Shown piece after piece: positions 15,460 through 24,750 of a DNA stretch of 51,201 nt; the first letter of the stretch is position 1, and the number at the start of each line of letters is the position of its first letter. The notes below the pieces were generated by a model, which saw only the letters and a list, made by a program, of their open reading frames with translations, did not search any database and was not told the DNA's origin. Origin of the DNA: Akkermansia sp. (GTDB taxonomy: Bacteria > Verrucomicrobiota > Verrucomicrobiia > Verrucomicrobiales > Akkermansiaceae); contig JAFQGF010000047.1 of NCBI GenBank assembly GCA_017415555.1, positions 1 through 51,201 of the forward strand. Direction: 5' to 3'. A program made the position numbers and the translations under genes.

Positions 15460-18135
15460 TCAGGAGAGTGCGGCCAGCATGGATTCCAGCTGAGCCTTCT
15501 TGTTTTCCCACTCGGTCAGGCGAGCGCGTTCCTGCTCCACCACGGCAGCCGGGGCGCGATCCACAAAGGAGGCGTTGCCCAACTTGGCATTGCTCTTGGC
15601 GATTTCCTTGGTGATTTTTTCCAGTTCCTTACCAATGCGGCTGCGCTCTGCTTCCACATCCACCAGACCTTCCAGCGGAAGGAAGAGCTCGCCGAAGGGG
15701 GTGAGTGCGGTGGGCGTACCCTTGGGGGCATCGTAAGCAGCATCCGGCGTGGCGCTCTTAGCTCCTGCCAGCAGAGCCAGACGAGCCATCAAATCATCGC
15801 TCAGCGGCAGGGTGGCGGGCTTCACCACGAAGCTCACGTTCTTGTTGGTGGCAAGGTTATACTCTGCCTTAAGGTTACGGGCTCGGTTGGCGGTCTCGTA
15901 CAGAGCCGTGGAGAGGGCGCGGGCTTTGGAGATGTCCGTATCGCTCAGGCCGGCCAGCAAACTCTGAGCCTGGGGCAGCGGGGTGCTCATGAGGGGCAGG
16001 CCGTTGTTGCGGGCGGCAAAACCCAGGCTCTGCCACAACTCCTCGGCAATGTGCGGCATGATGGGAGCCAACAGTGCCAGATAGTGGCGCAGCACAGTAT
16101 CGATGGTGTGGAGCGTGGCGTTTTTCACTGCGGGGTCACCACCACGCAGGTCGTTCTTGACTGCCTCCAGGAAGAGGGAGCAATATTCATTCCAGAAGAA
16201 GGAGTAGAGTGCCTGGGTGTAGGTGTTGAACTCATACTTGCTGAGAGCCTCTGCCACGGTGGCATGAAGTTCCTTGAGCTTGGCAAGGATGTCGATGTGT
16301 ACCGGTGCGAACTTGGGCGCCTCCGTTCCGGCCTCACCCTGCATCATGCGGAAGCGGGCTGCGTTGTAGAGTTTGTTGGCAAAATTCTTGCCTTCCTCAA
16401 TCTGTTTCTCGTCGAACTTAACGTCAGTGCCGGTGGGGGCAATACGCATAAGCCCGAAGCGAAGTCCGTCTGCGCCGTAGTGGGCAATAAGGTCGAGCGG
16501 GTCGGGGCTGTTGCCCAGACTCTTGCTCATCTTGCGGCCTTGCAGGTCGCGCACGATGGAAGTGAAGAATACATTGCCGAAGGGTTTCTTGCCGTCTGCA
16601 AAGCGGTAGCCGGCCATTATCATGCGTGCTACCCAGAAGAAGATGATGTCCGGGCCGGTCACCAGGTCGCTGGTGGGGTAGAACTTGGCGCGGCACTCAT
16701 CATCCATGGTGGCGAAAGGCCACAGCCAGCTGGAGAACCAGGTGTCCAGCGCGTCCTCATCCTGTACCCAATTCTCCGGGTCGGCCGGGGGCTCTACGCC
16801 CACATAGATGTCGCCGGCGGCGGCGTCTGCTTCGTCCAGCTTGGTAGCTTCCTGCAGCTCGGCTGCCTTCTCCTTGCGGTACCACACGGGGATGCGGTGC
16901 CCCCACCACAGCTGGCGGGAGATGCACCAGTCCTGAATACCTTCCAGCCAGTGTGCATAGGTCTTGGCCCAGTGAGCGGGGCGGAATACGATTTCGCCGT
17001 TAGCCACGGCATCCGCAGCTTCCTGCACACAGGGGTACTTCAGGAACCATTGCATGCTCAGGCGCGGCTCGATGGGTACATGGGAGCGCTCGCTCATGCC
17101 AACGTTATTCTCGTAGTCCTCTACCTTCTCCAGCAGCCCCTTGGCTTCGATGAGCTCAATAGACTTGTCGCGGGCCACAAAGCGCTCCAGCCCATGCAGC
17201 TCGGGGCAGTCGGGGCAGTTGATGTGACCATCCGCCGTGAGAATATCGATGATTTCCAGCCCGTGTTTCATGCCAACCTCAAAGTCCGTGCGGTCGTGAG
17301 CCGGGGTAATTTTGAGGGCACCGGTACCGAAGCCGATTTCCACGTGCTCATCGGCAATGATGGGGATTTCCGTCTCCACGAGCGGGCGGATAACGGTCTT
17401 GCCTATCAGGTGGCTGAAGCGCGGGTCGTTGGGGTTAACAGCCACGGCTACATCAGCCATGATTGTTTCCGGGCGGGTGGTGGATACCAGCAGCTGGCCA
17501 TTGCCGTCTGCCAGCTTGTAGCGGATGGTGTAAAGCTTGCTTCGGGAGGGCGTCATGATTACCTCCTCATCAGAAAGAGCCGTGCGGAGCACGGGATCCC
17601 AGTTCACCATGCGGCGTCCGCGGTAGATAAGCCCCTCCTTAAACAGCTCGGTGAACACGCGGGCTACCTCCGGGGCGTACACGTTGTCCATGGTGAAACG
17701 CTCGCGTTCCCAGTCGCAGGAGCAACCAAGGCGCTTGAGCTGATTGATGATGATGCCGCCGTGTTTATCTTTCCACTCCCACACCATCTTCATGAAGTCT
17801 TCTCGTCCCACATCATAGCGGGTGCGGGGGGGATTCTCCTTAGCCAGTTCTTTTTCCACTCGGGCCTGGGTGGCGATGCCGGCGTGGTCGGTGCCGGGCA
17901 GCCAGAGCACTTCTTTGCCCTCCTGGCGGGCACGGCGTACCAGAATGTCCTGAATCGTGTTGTTGAGCACATGGCCCATGTGCAGCACACCTGTCACATT
18001 GGGCGGGGGGATTACAATGCTGTATGCCGGCTTGTCGGAATGCGGGTCTGCGTGGAAGCAACCCTCTGACATCCAGCGGTTCTGCCATTTTTCTTCAACA
18101 ACGGTCGGTTCGTAAGCCTTGGGCAATTCAGTCAT
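15460..18135 (-). CDS. valS: valine--tRNA ligase
   Basis: 891 residues from the ATG at 18135; a longer in-frame start at 18174 would run into the promoter. This is a class I aminoacyl-tRNA synthetase that charges tRNA-Val. HIGH-type signature HMGH at 52-55 (in NVTGVLHMGHV), editing domain (CP1) at roughly 150-340, KMSKS at 535-539, anticodon-binding helical domain, and the C-terminal ValS coiled-coil arm at the end. The length and order are standard. The -10 box ends ten bases before the ATG, so the predicted leader is only a few bases. Two small genes follow closely. Confidence 0.98.
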   Translation of the reverse strand: MTELPKAYEPTVVEEKWQNRWMSEGCFHADPHSDKPAYSIVIPPPNVTGVLHMGHVLNNTIQDILVRRARQEGKEVLWLPGTDHAGIATQARVEKELAKENPPRTRYDVGREDFMKMVWEWKDKHGGIIINQLKRLGCSCDWERERFTMDNVYAPEVARVFTELFKEGLIYRGRRMVNWDPVLRTALSDEEVIMTPSRSKLYTIRYKLADGNGQLLVSTTRPETIMADVAVAVNPNDPRFSHLIGKTVIRPLVETEIPIIADEHVEIGFGTGALKITPAHDRTDFEVGMKHGLEIIDILTADGHINCPDCPELHGLERFVARDKSIELIEAKGLLEKVEDYENNVGMSERSHVPIEPRLSMQWFLKYPCVQEAADAVANGEIVFRPAHWAKTYAHWLEGIQDWCISRQLWWGHRIPVWYRKEKAAELQEATKLDEADAAAGDIYVGVEPPADPENWVQDEDALDTWFSSWLWPFATMDDECRAKFYPTSDLVTGPDIIFFWVARMIMAGYRFADGKKPFGNVFFTSIVRDLQGRKMSKSLGNSPDPLDLIAHYGADGLRFGLMRIAPTGTDVKFDEKQIEEGKNFANKLYNAARFRMMQGEAGTEAPKFAPVHIDILAKLKELHATVAEALSKYEFNTYTQALYSFFWNEYCSLFLEAVKNDLRGGDPAVKNATLHTIDTVLRHYLALLAPIMPHIAEELWQSLGFAARNNGLPLMSTPLPQAQSLLAGLSDTDISKARALSTALYETANRARNLKAEYNLATNKNVSFVVKPATLPLSDDLMARLALLAGAKSATPDAAYDAPKGTPTALTPFGELFLPLEGLVDVEAERSRIGKELEKITKEIAKSNAKLGNASFVDRAPAAVVEQERARLTEWENKKAQLESMLAALS

Positions 18136-18145
18136 GACGCGCGGC

Positions 18146-18174
18146 AGTATACCCCATTGACTTCTCTTGTGCAA
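18146..18174 (-). promoter_or_regulatory. promoter of valS
   Basis: On the minus strand TTGCAC (18174-18169) and TATACT (18151-18146) are 17 bases apart. The -10 ends ten bases before the start codon. Confidence 0.7.
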
Positions 18175-18346
18175 GCTTTTTATCCGTTATGACAGCGCAA
18201 ACTCATTTGAAGAATGACGAGTTGCGGAAGTGTGAATTTCGGTTTGAGCTGCTGCCTGACCCTCATGTCGAAGGAGGCCATAGTCGATGGAACGTGGCTA
18301 ATAAAAATCTTTGCAGAAAAAACAAAAAGTGGTAAAAATCCTTTAT

Positions 18347-19351
18347 ATGCCTACTACTACCACATCAGATACGGATAACACTCCCAACGAACAGGATAAG
18401 CAAGCCTTATATTCTCTCTTCCTGGAATTTCTCCGCACCATGGGCAGTGTAGAAAAAATTGTCCAGTCTGCGGAGGTATACAGTTCCCTCCAGCGCTCCC
18501 GTCTGTCGCGTTTTCCGATGTGTTTTGAATACGCCACGTTCGGCAAGGTCTTGCGGGACAGTCTGGCGGCACGTCGGCACCGGCGTCCCAGCACATTGAG
18601 CGACCTGCGTTCCTATTCTTCGCGTATCTTGCGTTTTTCCGGCTGGCAGGAGAAGGAGCTTCGCAGTATAACGCGCTCGGATTGCAGAGATTTGCTGAAT
18701 GCATATTTCGGCCGCAGCCCGCATATCTTCAGTAAGGCTCGTATTATACTTCACAGCGTTTTTTCCTACGGGGTAAGGCATGGGTATTGCGAATATAATC
18801 CGGTGGACGGAATAGAGTCTCGCCCTATACATGAAGAACCTGTGAGCATTCTGACCTTGAAAGATATACGCGCACTGCTGAAAGCAACGGAAGAGCTGGA
18901 GCTGCAGGATATGGATGCAGCCATGCGGCTCATGTTGTGGTGTGGTATTCGCCCGGGAGAGGTGCAGCGATTGCGCTGGCGAGATATCGACCGCCGGGAG
19001 AACTGTGTCTACATCGATTGTCGCGCAAGTAAAACCGGTGGTGCCAGAGCTGTACCCTTGCGTGGAGGAGCCCGCAAACTCCGCTCCATAAACCGCCCGC
19101 CCAATGAATATATTGCCCCGCGTAACTGGATGCGACAGTGGGCAAATCTGCGTCGCCGTGCCGGGCTGCGGGAATGGCAGAGGGACGCCATGCGACATTC
19201 GTTTGCCAGCTACCACCTTAAATACTTTCATAATTTGTACCTTCTGCAGGAAGAAATGGGGCATCGGGATTCAACTCTCCTGCGTACGCGCTATCTCAAC
19301 CTGAGGAATCTCAGCACGACCTCGGCTCAGATTTTTTTCAAAATGGAATGA
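18347..19351 (+). CDS. tyrosine recombinase / phage-type integrase
   Basis: 334 residues from the ATG at 18347; a TTG at 18311 would add 12. An N-terminal SAM-like DNA-binding domain (about 60-155) is followed by the catalytic domain. Active-site residues visible are Arg202 (GIRPGEV), Lys229 (SKTGG), Arg283, His306 (MGHRDS) and nucleophile Tyr316 (TRYLNL). In box II the first His of the usual HxxR is Asp280 (DAMRHSF), a substitution found in integrases of this type. It lies alone between valS and prfA with no obvious phage genes, att repeats or tRNA, so it could be a remnant of an integrated element or a chromosomal recombinase. No Shine-Dalgarno sequence or clear promoter was found. Confidence 0.88.
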   Translation: MPTTTTSDTDNTPNEQDKQALYSLFLEFLRTMGSVEKIVQSAEVYSSLQRSRLSRFPMCFEYATFGKVLRDSLAARRHRRPSTLSDLRSYSSRILRFSGWQEKELRSITRSDCRDLLNAYFGRSPHIFSKARIILHSVFSYGVRHGYCEYNPVDGIESRPIHEEPVSILTLKDIRALLKATEELELQDMDAAMRLMLWCGIRPGEVQRLRWRDIDRRENCVYIDCRASKTGGARAVPLRGGARKLRSINRPPNEYIAPRNWMRQWANLRRRAGLREWQRDAMRHSFASYHLKYFHNLYLLQEEMGHRDSTLLRTRYLNLRNLSTTSAQIFFKME

Positions 19352-19404
19352 GCTTTGCCGCTTGGACATCTCATCGCAGAGCAGGGGGCGAACGCACTTT
19401 GGGC

Positions 19405-19433
19405 TTGCGGGGCAGGGCTATTGGCGCTAGAAT
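19405..19433 (+). promoter_or_regulatory. promoter of prfA-prmC
   Basis: TTGCGG (19405-19410) and TAGAAT (19428-19433) are 17 bases apart. The -10 ends 11 bases before the prfA ATG at 19445. Confidence 0.6.
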
Positions 19434-19444
19434 GGGGGTGTACA

Positions 19445-20518
19445 ATGGATTACGCACCGCTGATAGAAAAACGCCGGGTACGCCTGGCCGAACTGGAGGC
19501 TGCCATTTCGGCACCGGATTTGTTTGACGACCGTTCCCGCGCAGAGGAAATTATGCGCGAGCACCGCCGTACCCAGGAATTGCTACACTGCTGGGAGGAG
19601 CTCTGCGCCGCTCTGCAGCACCGCGAGGAAGCAACGGAACTCTCTGCCGGCGAGGATGCAGAGATGGCTGAAATGGCGGCGTTGGAGCTGGAGGAACTCA
19701 CCCCCCGCATTGCTCGATTGGAAGAAACGGTGCAATACAGCCTGCTGCCTCGGGATGCCACGGAGGAGCGTGACGCGATTGTGGAAATACGCGCCGGTAC
19801 CGGTGGCGATGAGGCTGCCCTCTTTGCCGGTAATCTGCTGGGCATGTACCAGCGCTATGCAGAAAGCCGAGGCTGGCGTATGGAGGTGCTGGACGCCAGC
19901 CCTAACGACATCGGAGGCTTTAAGGAGGTGACCGCCCGTATCAGCGGAGAAGAGGTGTTCCGTTTCCTTAAATACGAGAGCGGGGTACACCGGGTACAGC
20001 GTGTGCCTGCCACGGAAACCCAAGGCCGCATTCATACTTCCACCGCCACGGTGGCCGTGCTGCCGGAGGCTGAGGAGGTGGACGTGGAAATCCGCCCGGA
20101 GGATTTGCGCATCGAGACCTGCCGGGCAGGTGGTGCCGGAGGCCAGCATGTGAACCGGACGGAATCTGCTGTGCAGATTTTCCACTTGCCCACGGGCATT
20201 ATGGTGCGCTGTGAGGATGGACGCTCCCAGCTCAAGAACAAGGAAACAGGGCTGCGTATTCTCCGCGCCCGCCTTTTCGAAATGAAGCAGCGCGAAGCTC
20301 AGCAGAACTATTCCGCCCAGCGCCGAGCTCTCATAGGCTCCGGTGGGCGTGAGGAAAAAATTCGTACCTACAACTTCCCCCAGAATCGACTTACCGACCA
20401 CCGCATAGGCTACACCGCCTATAATCTGGATATTGTGGTGAACAGTGGAGCACTGGATGACATCATCTCCCATATGCAGCATGCTGAAATGCAGGAGCGC
20501 ATGGATGAACTCAAATAA
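19445..20518 (+). CDS. prfA: peptide chain release factor 1
   Basis: 357 residues from the ATG at 19445; an in-frame ORF extension back to 19355 would cross the promoter and is not conserved. RF1 ends translation at UAA and UAG. The stop-codon recognition tripeptide is PAT at 188-190 (in RVPATETQGRIHTS), and the GGQ peptidyl-hydrolysis motif is at 232-234 (AGGAGGQHVNRT). N-terminal helical domain and C-terminal RF1 landmarks are intact. prmC, which methylates the GGQ glutamine, follows 11 bases later. Confidence 0.97.
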   Translation: MDYAPLIEKRRVRLAELEAAISAPDLFDDRSRAEEIMREHRRTQELLHCWEELCAALQHREEATELSAGEDAEMAEMAALELEELTPRIARLEETVQYSLLPRDATEERDAIVEIRAGTGGDEAALFAGNLLGMYQRYAESRGWRMEVLDASPNDIGGFKEVTARISGEEVFRFLKYESGVHRVQRVPATETQGRIHTSTATVAVLPEAEEVDVEIRPEDLRIETCRAGGAGGQHVNRTESAVQIFHLPTGIMVRCEDGRSQLKNKETGLRILRARLFEMKQREAQQNYSAQRRALIGSGGREEKIRTYNFPQNRLTDHRIGYTAYNLDIVVNSGALDDIISHMQHAEMQERMDELK

Positions 20519-20529
20519 CCCCGCACACC

Positions 20530-21447
20530 ATGAAAACCATACAGGATATCCTGACAAGCGGTACGGCATACCTGGAAGCCCGGGGGGTGGAGGGGGCGCG
20601 TCATTCCATGCAAAGCCTGCTGGTGCATGTGCTGGGTAAAAACAAGACCTGGCTCTACCTGCACTACGATGACCCGCTGAGCGAGGAGCAACTGGCCCCT
20701 CTGCGAGAGTTGCTGCGCGAGCGCGGTAAGGGGGTGCCTCTGCAGCATTTGCTGGGTAGCACCGAGTTCTACCGCCGCGAGTTCCGCACGGATGCCCGCG
20801 CCCTCATTCCCCGCCCGGAAACGGAAGAGCTGGTGGAAATGGCACTCAGTATGGCTTCCCGCAAAGAAGGGATGCGCGTGCTGGATATGGGCTGTGGCTC
20901 CGGTATTATTGGTATCACTCTGGCACTGGAGCTGGCAAACTTTCACCCAGAGGTGGTGATGGCGGATATTTCCGAGGCTGCTCTGTCCCTCACTCTGGAA
21001 AACGCTACGGCACTGGGTGCAAAAGTCCGCACATATCGTAGCAATCTTTTTGCTGCATGGCTGCCGGATGAACACAATGCCGTGGTGCCGCCCACGGGGT
21101 TCATGCTCGTATTGGCCAATCTGCCGTACGTGCCCGATGGCGAACAGGTGGCTGCTGAGGTGGCGCACGACCCCGCTAACGCTCTCTACGGTGGACCGGA
21201 TGGTCTGGATATTGTGCGTCGATTTCTGGCCGAGGCTCGCCCGCATCTTGCCCCCGACTGCCTTGTTATGCTGGAGGTGGGACATGACCAGGGGGAGGCT
21301 ACCCGCACCATTATGCAGGAGCTTGGCTACATCAATACCCGCGTGCTGAAGGATATGAGCGGTAAAGCCCGCTTCCCCATGGGGTATGCCGCAGCAGATT
21401 TCATGCCGCGCATGCAGGAACCGGTGACGGATACAGTTCATGAGTGA
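20530..21447 (+). CDS. prmC: release factor glutamine N5-methyltransferase
   Basis: 305 residues. It methylates the Gln of the GGQ motif in RF1 and RF2 using S-adenosylmethionine. The N-terminal helical domain is followed by LGSTEFYRREF and LIPRPETEELVE, the SAM-binding VLDMGCGSGIIG at about 117-128, and the substrate motif. That motif reads NLPY at 197-200 rather than the usual NPPY; the asparagine and tyrosine that matter for chemistry are kept. It follows prfA, the usual partner. The next gene overlaps its end by eight bases. Confidence 0.95.
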   Translation: MKTIQDILTSGTAYLEARGVEGARHSMQSLLVHVLGKNKTWLYLHYDDPLSEEQLAPLRELLRERGKGVPLQHLLGSTEFYRREFRTDARALIPRPETEELVEMALSMASRKEGMRVLDMGCGSGIIGITLALELANFHPEVVMADISEAALSLTLENATALGAKVRTYRSNLFAAWLPDEHNAVVPPTGFMLVLANLPYVPDGEQVAAEVAHDPANALYGGPDGLDIVRRFLAEARPHLAPDCLVMLEVGHDQGEATRTIMQELGYINTRVLKDMSGKARFPMGYAAADFMPRMQEPVTDTVHE

Positions 21448-22057
21448 GGAATGGCTTATCTACCCGGTGCTGCGACGTGTCGTGAGCCGCTTGGCAGAAA
21501 TCAGTGGTGGAATCCTGATTTCAACCATAATGGGATTAGCTGGGATTCTGTTATTCTTTCTGGGGGTGGGCTCTCTGGGGGGAGTTCTCGTTGCTACCTC
21601 GAACATCATCTTCATGCTCTATCTGCCACTGCTGGCACTGCTTCTGCTCTGGTGCCATGAGGTGCTGCTGGCCGGGCAGGGGATGGTGTTCTCGCGTTTT
21701 TTGCTGTGTTTCAGTCTCTTTTTAAGTCTGCTCATGATAGTGTGCGGGGTGTATGCTTTCTTCACCCGGCAGCCACTGTTGGTTCGTCAGGGGGAAGTTC
21801 CCTTCATGCTGTGGGGCGTGCTGTTTTTTTCCTTTCTGCTGAACCTGGGAAACATGGCGGCCGCTCCGCTTCGTTGGAAGTGGCTGTTGGGGACTCATCT
21901 GCTAATGGTGTTGCTGGTGTTGCTTTTCCGTTCACCGGAACTGATGCTTCTGTGTGAAATCTGCAAATTCTTCTGCGTCGTGACCGGCTTTCCCCTGATG
22001 CTTCGGTTGAAACGTATGGCTCCGCACATCGTTTCCATGCCGGAGCCGATAAAATAA
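21440..22057 (+). CDS. polytopic membrane protein, unknown function
   Basis: 205 residues with about five or six hydrophobic segments and short polar loops, rich in Leu and Phe. No enzymatic motif or known family is recognised. It begins eight bases inside prmC, so it is translationally coupled and part of the prfA-prmC unit. The position may simply reflect operon packing and does not show a link to translation termination. Confidence 0.75.
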   Translation: MSEEWLIYPVLRRVVSRLAEISGGILISTIMGLAGILLFFLGVGSLGGVLVATSNIIFMLYLPLLALLLLWCHEVLLAGQGMVFSRFLLCFSLFLSLLMIVCGVYAFFTRQPLLVRQGEVPFMLWGVLFFSFLLNLGNMAAAPLRWKWLLGTHLLMVLLVLLFRSPELMLLCEICKFFCVVTGFPLMLRLKRMAPHIVSMPEPIK

Positions 22058-22133
22058 AATCTCCGAGCCGTTTTTCAGAGATACGTGCTTCTTCTGACTA
22101 GGAGTCAGTCTGCGCCGGTGCCACAGAAATAGC

Positions 22134-22162
22134 TTGACTCCGGTCGGTCAAACGACTAGAAT
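22134..22162 (+). promoter_or_regulatory. promoter of the GH109 gene
   Basis: TTGACT (22134-22139) and TAGAAT (22157-22162) are 17 bases apart. The predicted leader is about 70 bases, longer than at most genes here. A small palindrome CTGACT/AGTCAG lies just upstream at 22094-22108. Confidence 0.75.
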
Positions 22163-22238
22163 AGCGCGAACAGAAAGTGTGGCGCTGCCTGTAAGCATTG
22201 CGGCCGCTGTAACACCTTCTAGAACACATACAATCAAT

Positions 22239-23873
22239 ATGAAACTGAACAAAATAATGGCTTTGGCTTTTGCGGTTCTCTTTGCCGCAGGTGGCCTGAA
22301 TGCTCAGTCGCTGTCGCCTGATACCAAGACGCATTGGGACAAGGGAACTCTCGTTGTTGAGACTCCCGCCCGTCCGGAGGGGCAGCAGCATGTCATTGGT
22401 CTCAAGACTCCTGCGCTGAAGACCGTACGTGTCGCTTTCGTTGGTCTGGGTATGCGTGGCTCGAGTGCCATCCCCCGCTTTACCCACATCCCCGGTGTTG
22501 AGATAGTTGCTCTGTGCGACTATGAGAAGGAGCGCGCTGAGAAGTGCCAGAAGAGTCTGCGCCAGGTAGGTCTGGCACCTGCCTCTATTTACTACGGTCC
22601 CAAGGGATATGAGGAACTCTGCAAGCGTCCCGATATTGACCTCGTCTACATCGCTACAGACTGGGATCACCACTTCCCTGTGGCCAAGTGCGCTCTGGAG
22701 AACGGCAAGCACGCTGCTATCGAGGTGCCTAGTGCCATGAATCTGCAGCAGTGCTGGGAGCTGGTGAACCTCTCCGAGAAGAACCGTAAGCACTGCATGA
22801 TTCTGGAGAACTGCTGCTACGACTGGTTTGAACTCGATGCTCTCAACATGGCTCAGAATGGGCTGCTGGGTGAGGTGCTCTATGCCAAGGGGGCATACAT
22901 CCACAACCTCGACCCGTTCTGGGGTGAGTATTGGGTGAACCCCGCCAATGACCCCGACAAGCTCGGCTGGCGCCTTAAGTACAACAAGGAGAACCGCGGC
23001 GATGTGTATGCTACACACGGTCTTGGCCCTGTGGCTCAGGTGATGAATATTCACCGAGGCGACCGCTTTAAGACCCTGGTGGCCATGGATACCAAGTCCG
23101 TCCACGGTAAGGAATTGGTGGAGAAGAAGACCGGCAAGCCCTGCACAAGCTTCCGCAACGGCGACCACACCACCACCCTCATGCGTACGGAGAATGGTAA
23201 GGTAGTGGAGATTCAGCACAATGTGATGAACCCCCAGCCCTACAACCGCCTTTTCCAGCTGAATGGTACCCGCGGCTTCGTGAACAAGTATCCGGTGGAA
23301 GGTCTGGCTTTTGACGCCGCCCAGCTGGAGGCCAATGGGGCGGCTCCGAATCATGAGGACCTCAACTCCCACGAATTCATGCCGGAGGAGGAGGCCAAGG
23401 CCCTGCGTGAGCGCTATCGCCACCCCATCATTAAGAAGTTCGGCGAGATGGCTGAGAAGGTAGGTGGCCATGGTGGTATGGACTTCTTCATGGACGTGCG
23501 CATGGTGTACTGCCTGCAGCATGGTCTGCCCCTCGATATGGATGTGTACGACATGGCCGAGTGGTGCTGCCTGGCTGAGCTGGGCTCCCTCTCCATGGAC
23601 AATGGTAACTGCGCTGTATCCTTCCCGGATTTCACCCGCGGGTACTGGAACCTGGTGGATGGCTATAAGCACGCATGGGCTACTGCCGAGCAGGAGGCTG
23701 CTGTGAATGAGGCTGCCGAGACCTACACTAATGGTCAGAAGGCTGCTGTGCAGGCCTTCGACCTGTGGAACCTCTACGATGCTGCTCAGGCCGCTACCGG
23801 CGAGGCTAAGGAGGCTGCTACGAAGGCCTACGAGGAGGCTGCAGCCAAGGCTCGTGCTATCTACAATAACTGA
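22239..23873 (+). CDS. GH109-type alpha-N-acetylgalactosaminidase, Gfo/Idh/MocA fold, exported
   Basis: 544 residues from the ATG at 22239, with a signal peptide (MKLNKIMALAFAVLFAAGGLNAQ). The Rossmann domain starts with RVAFVGLGMRGSSAIPRF, a dinucleotide-binding loop, and then VEIVALCDYEKERA. GH109 enzymes use a tightly bound NAD+ to remove terminal alpha-GalNAc, for example from blood-group A antigens and mucin glycans. Family-like segments are CMILENCCYDWFELDAL, NLDPFWGEYW and HGLPLDMDVYDMAEWC. The C-terminus is an Ala/Glu-rich helix. Own promoter and a strong terminator make this a single-gene unit. Fold is certain; GH109 rather than another secreted oxidoreductase is very likely. It complements the GH89 enzyme. 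Confidence 0.9.
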   Translation: MKLNKIMALAFAVLFAAGGLNAQSLSPDTKTHWDKGTLVVETPARPEGQQHVIGLKTPALKTVRVAFVGLGMRGSSAIPRFTHIPGVEIVALCDYEKERAEKCQKSLRQVGLAPASIYYGPKGYEELCKRPDIDLVYIATDWDHHFPVAKCALENGKHAAIEVPSAMNLQQCWELVNLSEKNRKHCMILENCCYDWFELDALNMAQNGLLGEVLYAKGAYIHNLDPFWGEYWVNPANDPDKLGWRLKYNKENRGDVYATHGLGPVAQVMNIHRGDRFKTLVAMDTKSVHGKELVEKKTGKPCTSFRNGDHTTTLMRTENGKVVEIQHNVMNPQPYNRLFQLNGTRGFVNKYPVEGLAFDAAQLEANGAAPNHEDLNSHEFMPEEEAKALRERYRHPIIKKFGEMAEKVGGHGGMDFFMDVRMVYCLQHGLPLDMDVYDMAEWCCLAELGSLSMDNGNCAVSFPDFTRGYWNLVDGYKHAWATAEQEAAVNEAAETYTNGQKAAVQAFDLWNLYDAAQAATGEAKEAATKAYEEAAAKARAIYNN

Positions 23874-23899
23874 TAGCACAGCATCCATTCCCCTTAATC

Positions 23900-23939
23900 G
23901 CTCTGCCTCCGATTTTCTGATTGGAGGCAGAGCTTTTTT
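23900..23939 (+). terminator. strong rho-independent terminator after the GH109 gene
   Basis: A perfect 11-bp stem, GCTCTGCCTCC (23900-23910) with its complement at 23923-23933, a 12-base loop and then six T residues (23934-23939). Confidence 0.95.
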
Positions 23940-23962
23940 GCGGGGCGATATACCCAACTGCC

Positions 23963-24601
23963 ATGAAATGGATTTTCGGTAAACTTGCTCTTGTCTGTAC
24001 AGCACTTTGCCTGTCGGCTTGTACTGTGGTCAGTGTATCTTCTCAATCGTTTGTCGATTCTGTCGGCGTTGAGCACTACGACATAGGGCAGCAGGATATT
24101 TACGAGATTTACCGCCACAACGGCGCTTACTATGCGCGCGTACCTTTGCTGATTAAACCGGCAACCGCCGGTAGTCTTATTTCGGTGGAAACACTCAGCA
24201 TCAGCTCAGAGGGGGCGTACCACAGATTTTCCTATCCCGCGCATCAGTGGCCTAGGGGCCAAGTGCTCGGCACGGTATATGTGAAAGTTCAGCTCCGCCG
24301 GTGGAATCCTCAATACAAGACGTATGAAGATGTGGGCTCTCCGAACTCTGAAACAGCTCCCCCTGTGTTCAACGCCGCCGATTTAGCCGACCGCAAACCC
24401 ATTTTGCGCATCGCCCGAACGGCTGAGGGCGCAAAATATCGCTTTGACTGGGATTATGGCGGTAAGCTGTATGAGGACAAACGCAGCAACCTCCACTATG
24501 CTCTCTACCCGGTGCAGGCTGTTTGTCTGCTGCTTGATGCTTCGCTTTCCATCGCACTGACTCCTGTCGCGATTTTGCTTTATGACCTGGGCCCATTGTA
24601 G
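23963..24601 (+). CDS. small lipoprotein, family member B, function unknown
   Basis: 212 residues from the ATG at 23963, which follows the GH109 terminator. Signal MKWIFGKLALVCTALCLSAC has a clear lipobox LSAC. The mature part has EIYRHNGAYYARVPLLIKP early, and near the end a tyrosine-rich NLHYALYPVQ segment followed by a hydrophobic stretch (AVCLLLDASLSIALTPVAILLY). These landmarks match the lipoproteins at 168-812 and 35604-36209. No enzyme motif is seen. With only 23 bases after the terminator, its promoter must be very close, overlap the terminator, or depend on read-through. Confidence 0.75.
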   Translation: MKWIFGKLALVCTALCLSACTVVSVSSQSFVDSVGVEHYDIGQQDIYEIYRHNGAYYARVPLLIKPATAGSLISVETLSISSEGAYHRFSYPAHQWPRGQVLGTVYVKVQLRRWNPQYKTYEDVGSPNSETAPPVFNAADLADRKPILRIARTAEGAKYRFDWDYGGKLYEDKRSNLHYALYPVQAVCLLLDASLSIALTPVAILLYDLGPL

Positions 24602-24671
24602 GCCGGTGAGGGTGAAATCGTAAATATCCTGTAGATTTTTTAGAATCTTTATAAAATTTGTCTGTTTCTAC

Positions 24672-24700
24672 TTGACTCCGGGGAGGAAAACAGTTAGTAT
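24672..24700 (+). promoter_or_regulatory. promoter of pflB
   Basis: TTGACT (24672-24677) and TAGTAT (24695-24700) are 17 bases apart; predicted leader about 44 bases. A 12-base segment TTAACTCGTAAT at 24727-24738 recurs in the purQ leader on the other strand. Confidence 0.7.
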
Positions 24701-24750
24701 CGGTATACGGAAAAGAATCCGACAATTTAACTCGTAATATCACAGAATTT

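Noticed and set aside
15442..18069. 875-codon plus-strand ORF opposite valS
   Set aside because: It is the antisense shadow of valS; valS has every expected motif, and this frame has none.
18136..18346. tRNA or att site next to the recombinase
   Set aside because: I looked for a cloverleaf and for direct repeats flanking the recombinase gene and saw none.
20419..21441. 340-codon minus-strand ORF opposite prmC
   Set aside because: It is antisense to a well-supported gene and shows no protein family features.
22098..24005. 635-codon minus-strand ORF opposite the GH109 gene
   Set aside because: It is an antisense shadow that also spans the terminator and the GH109 promoter.
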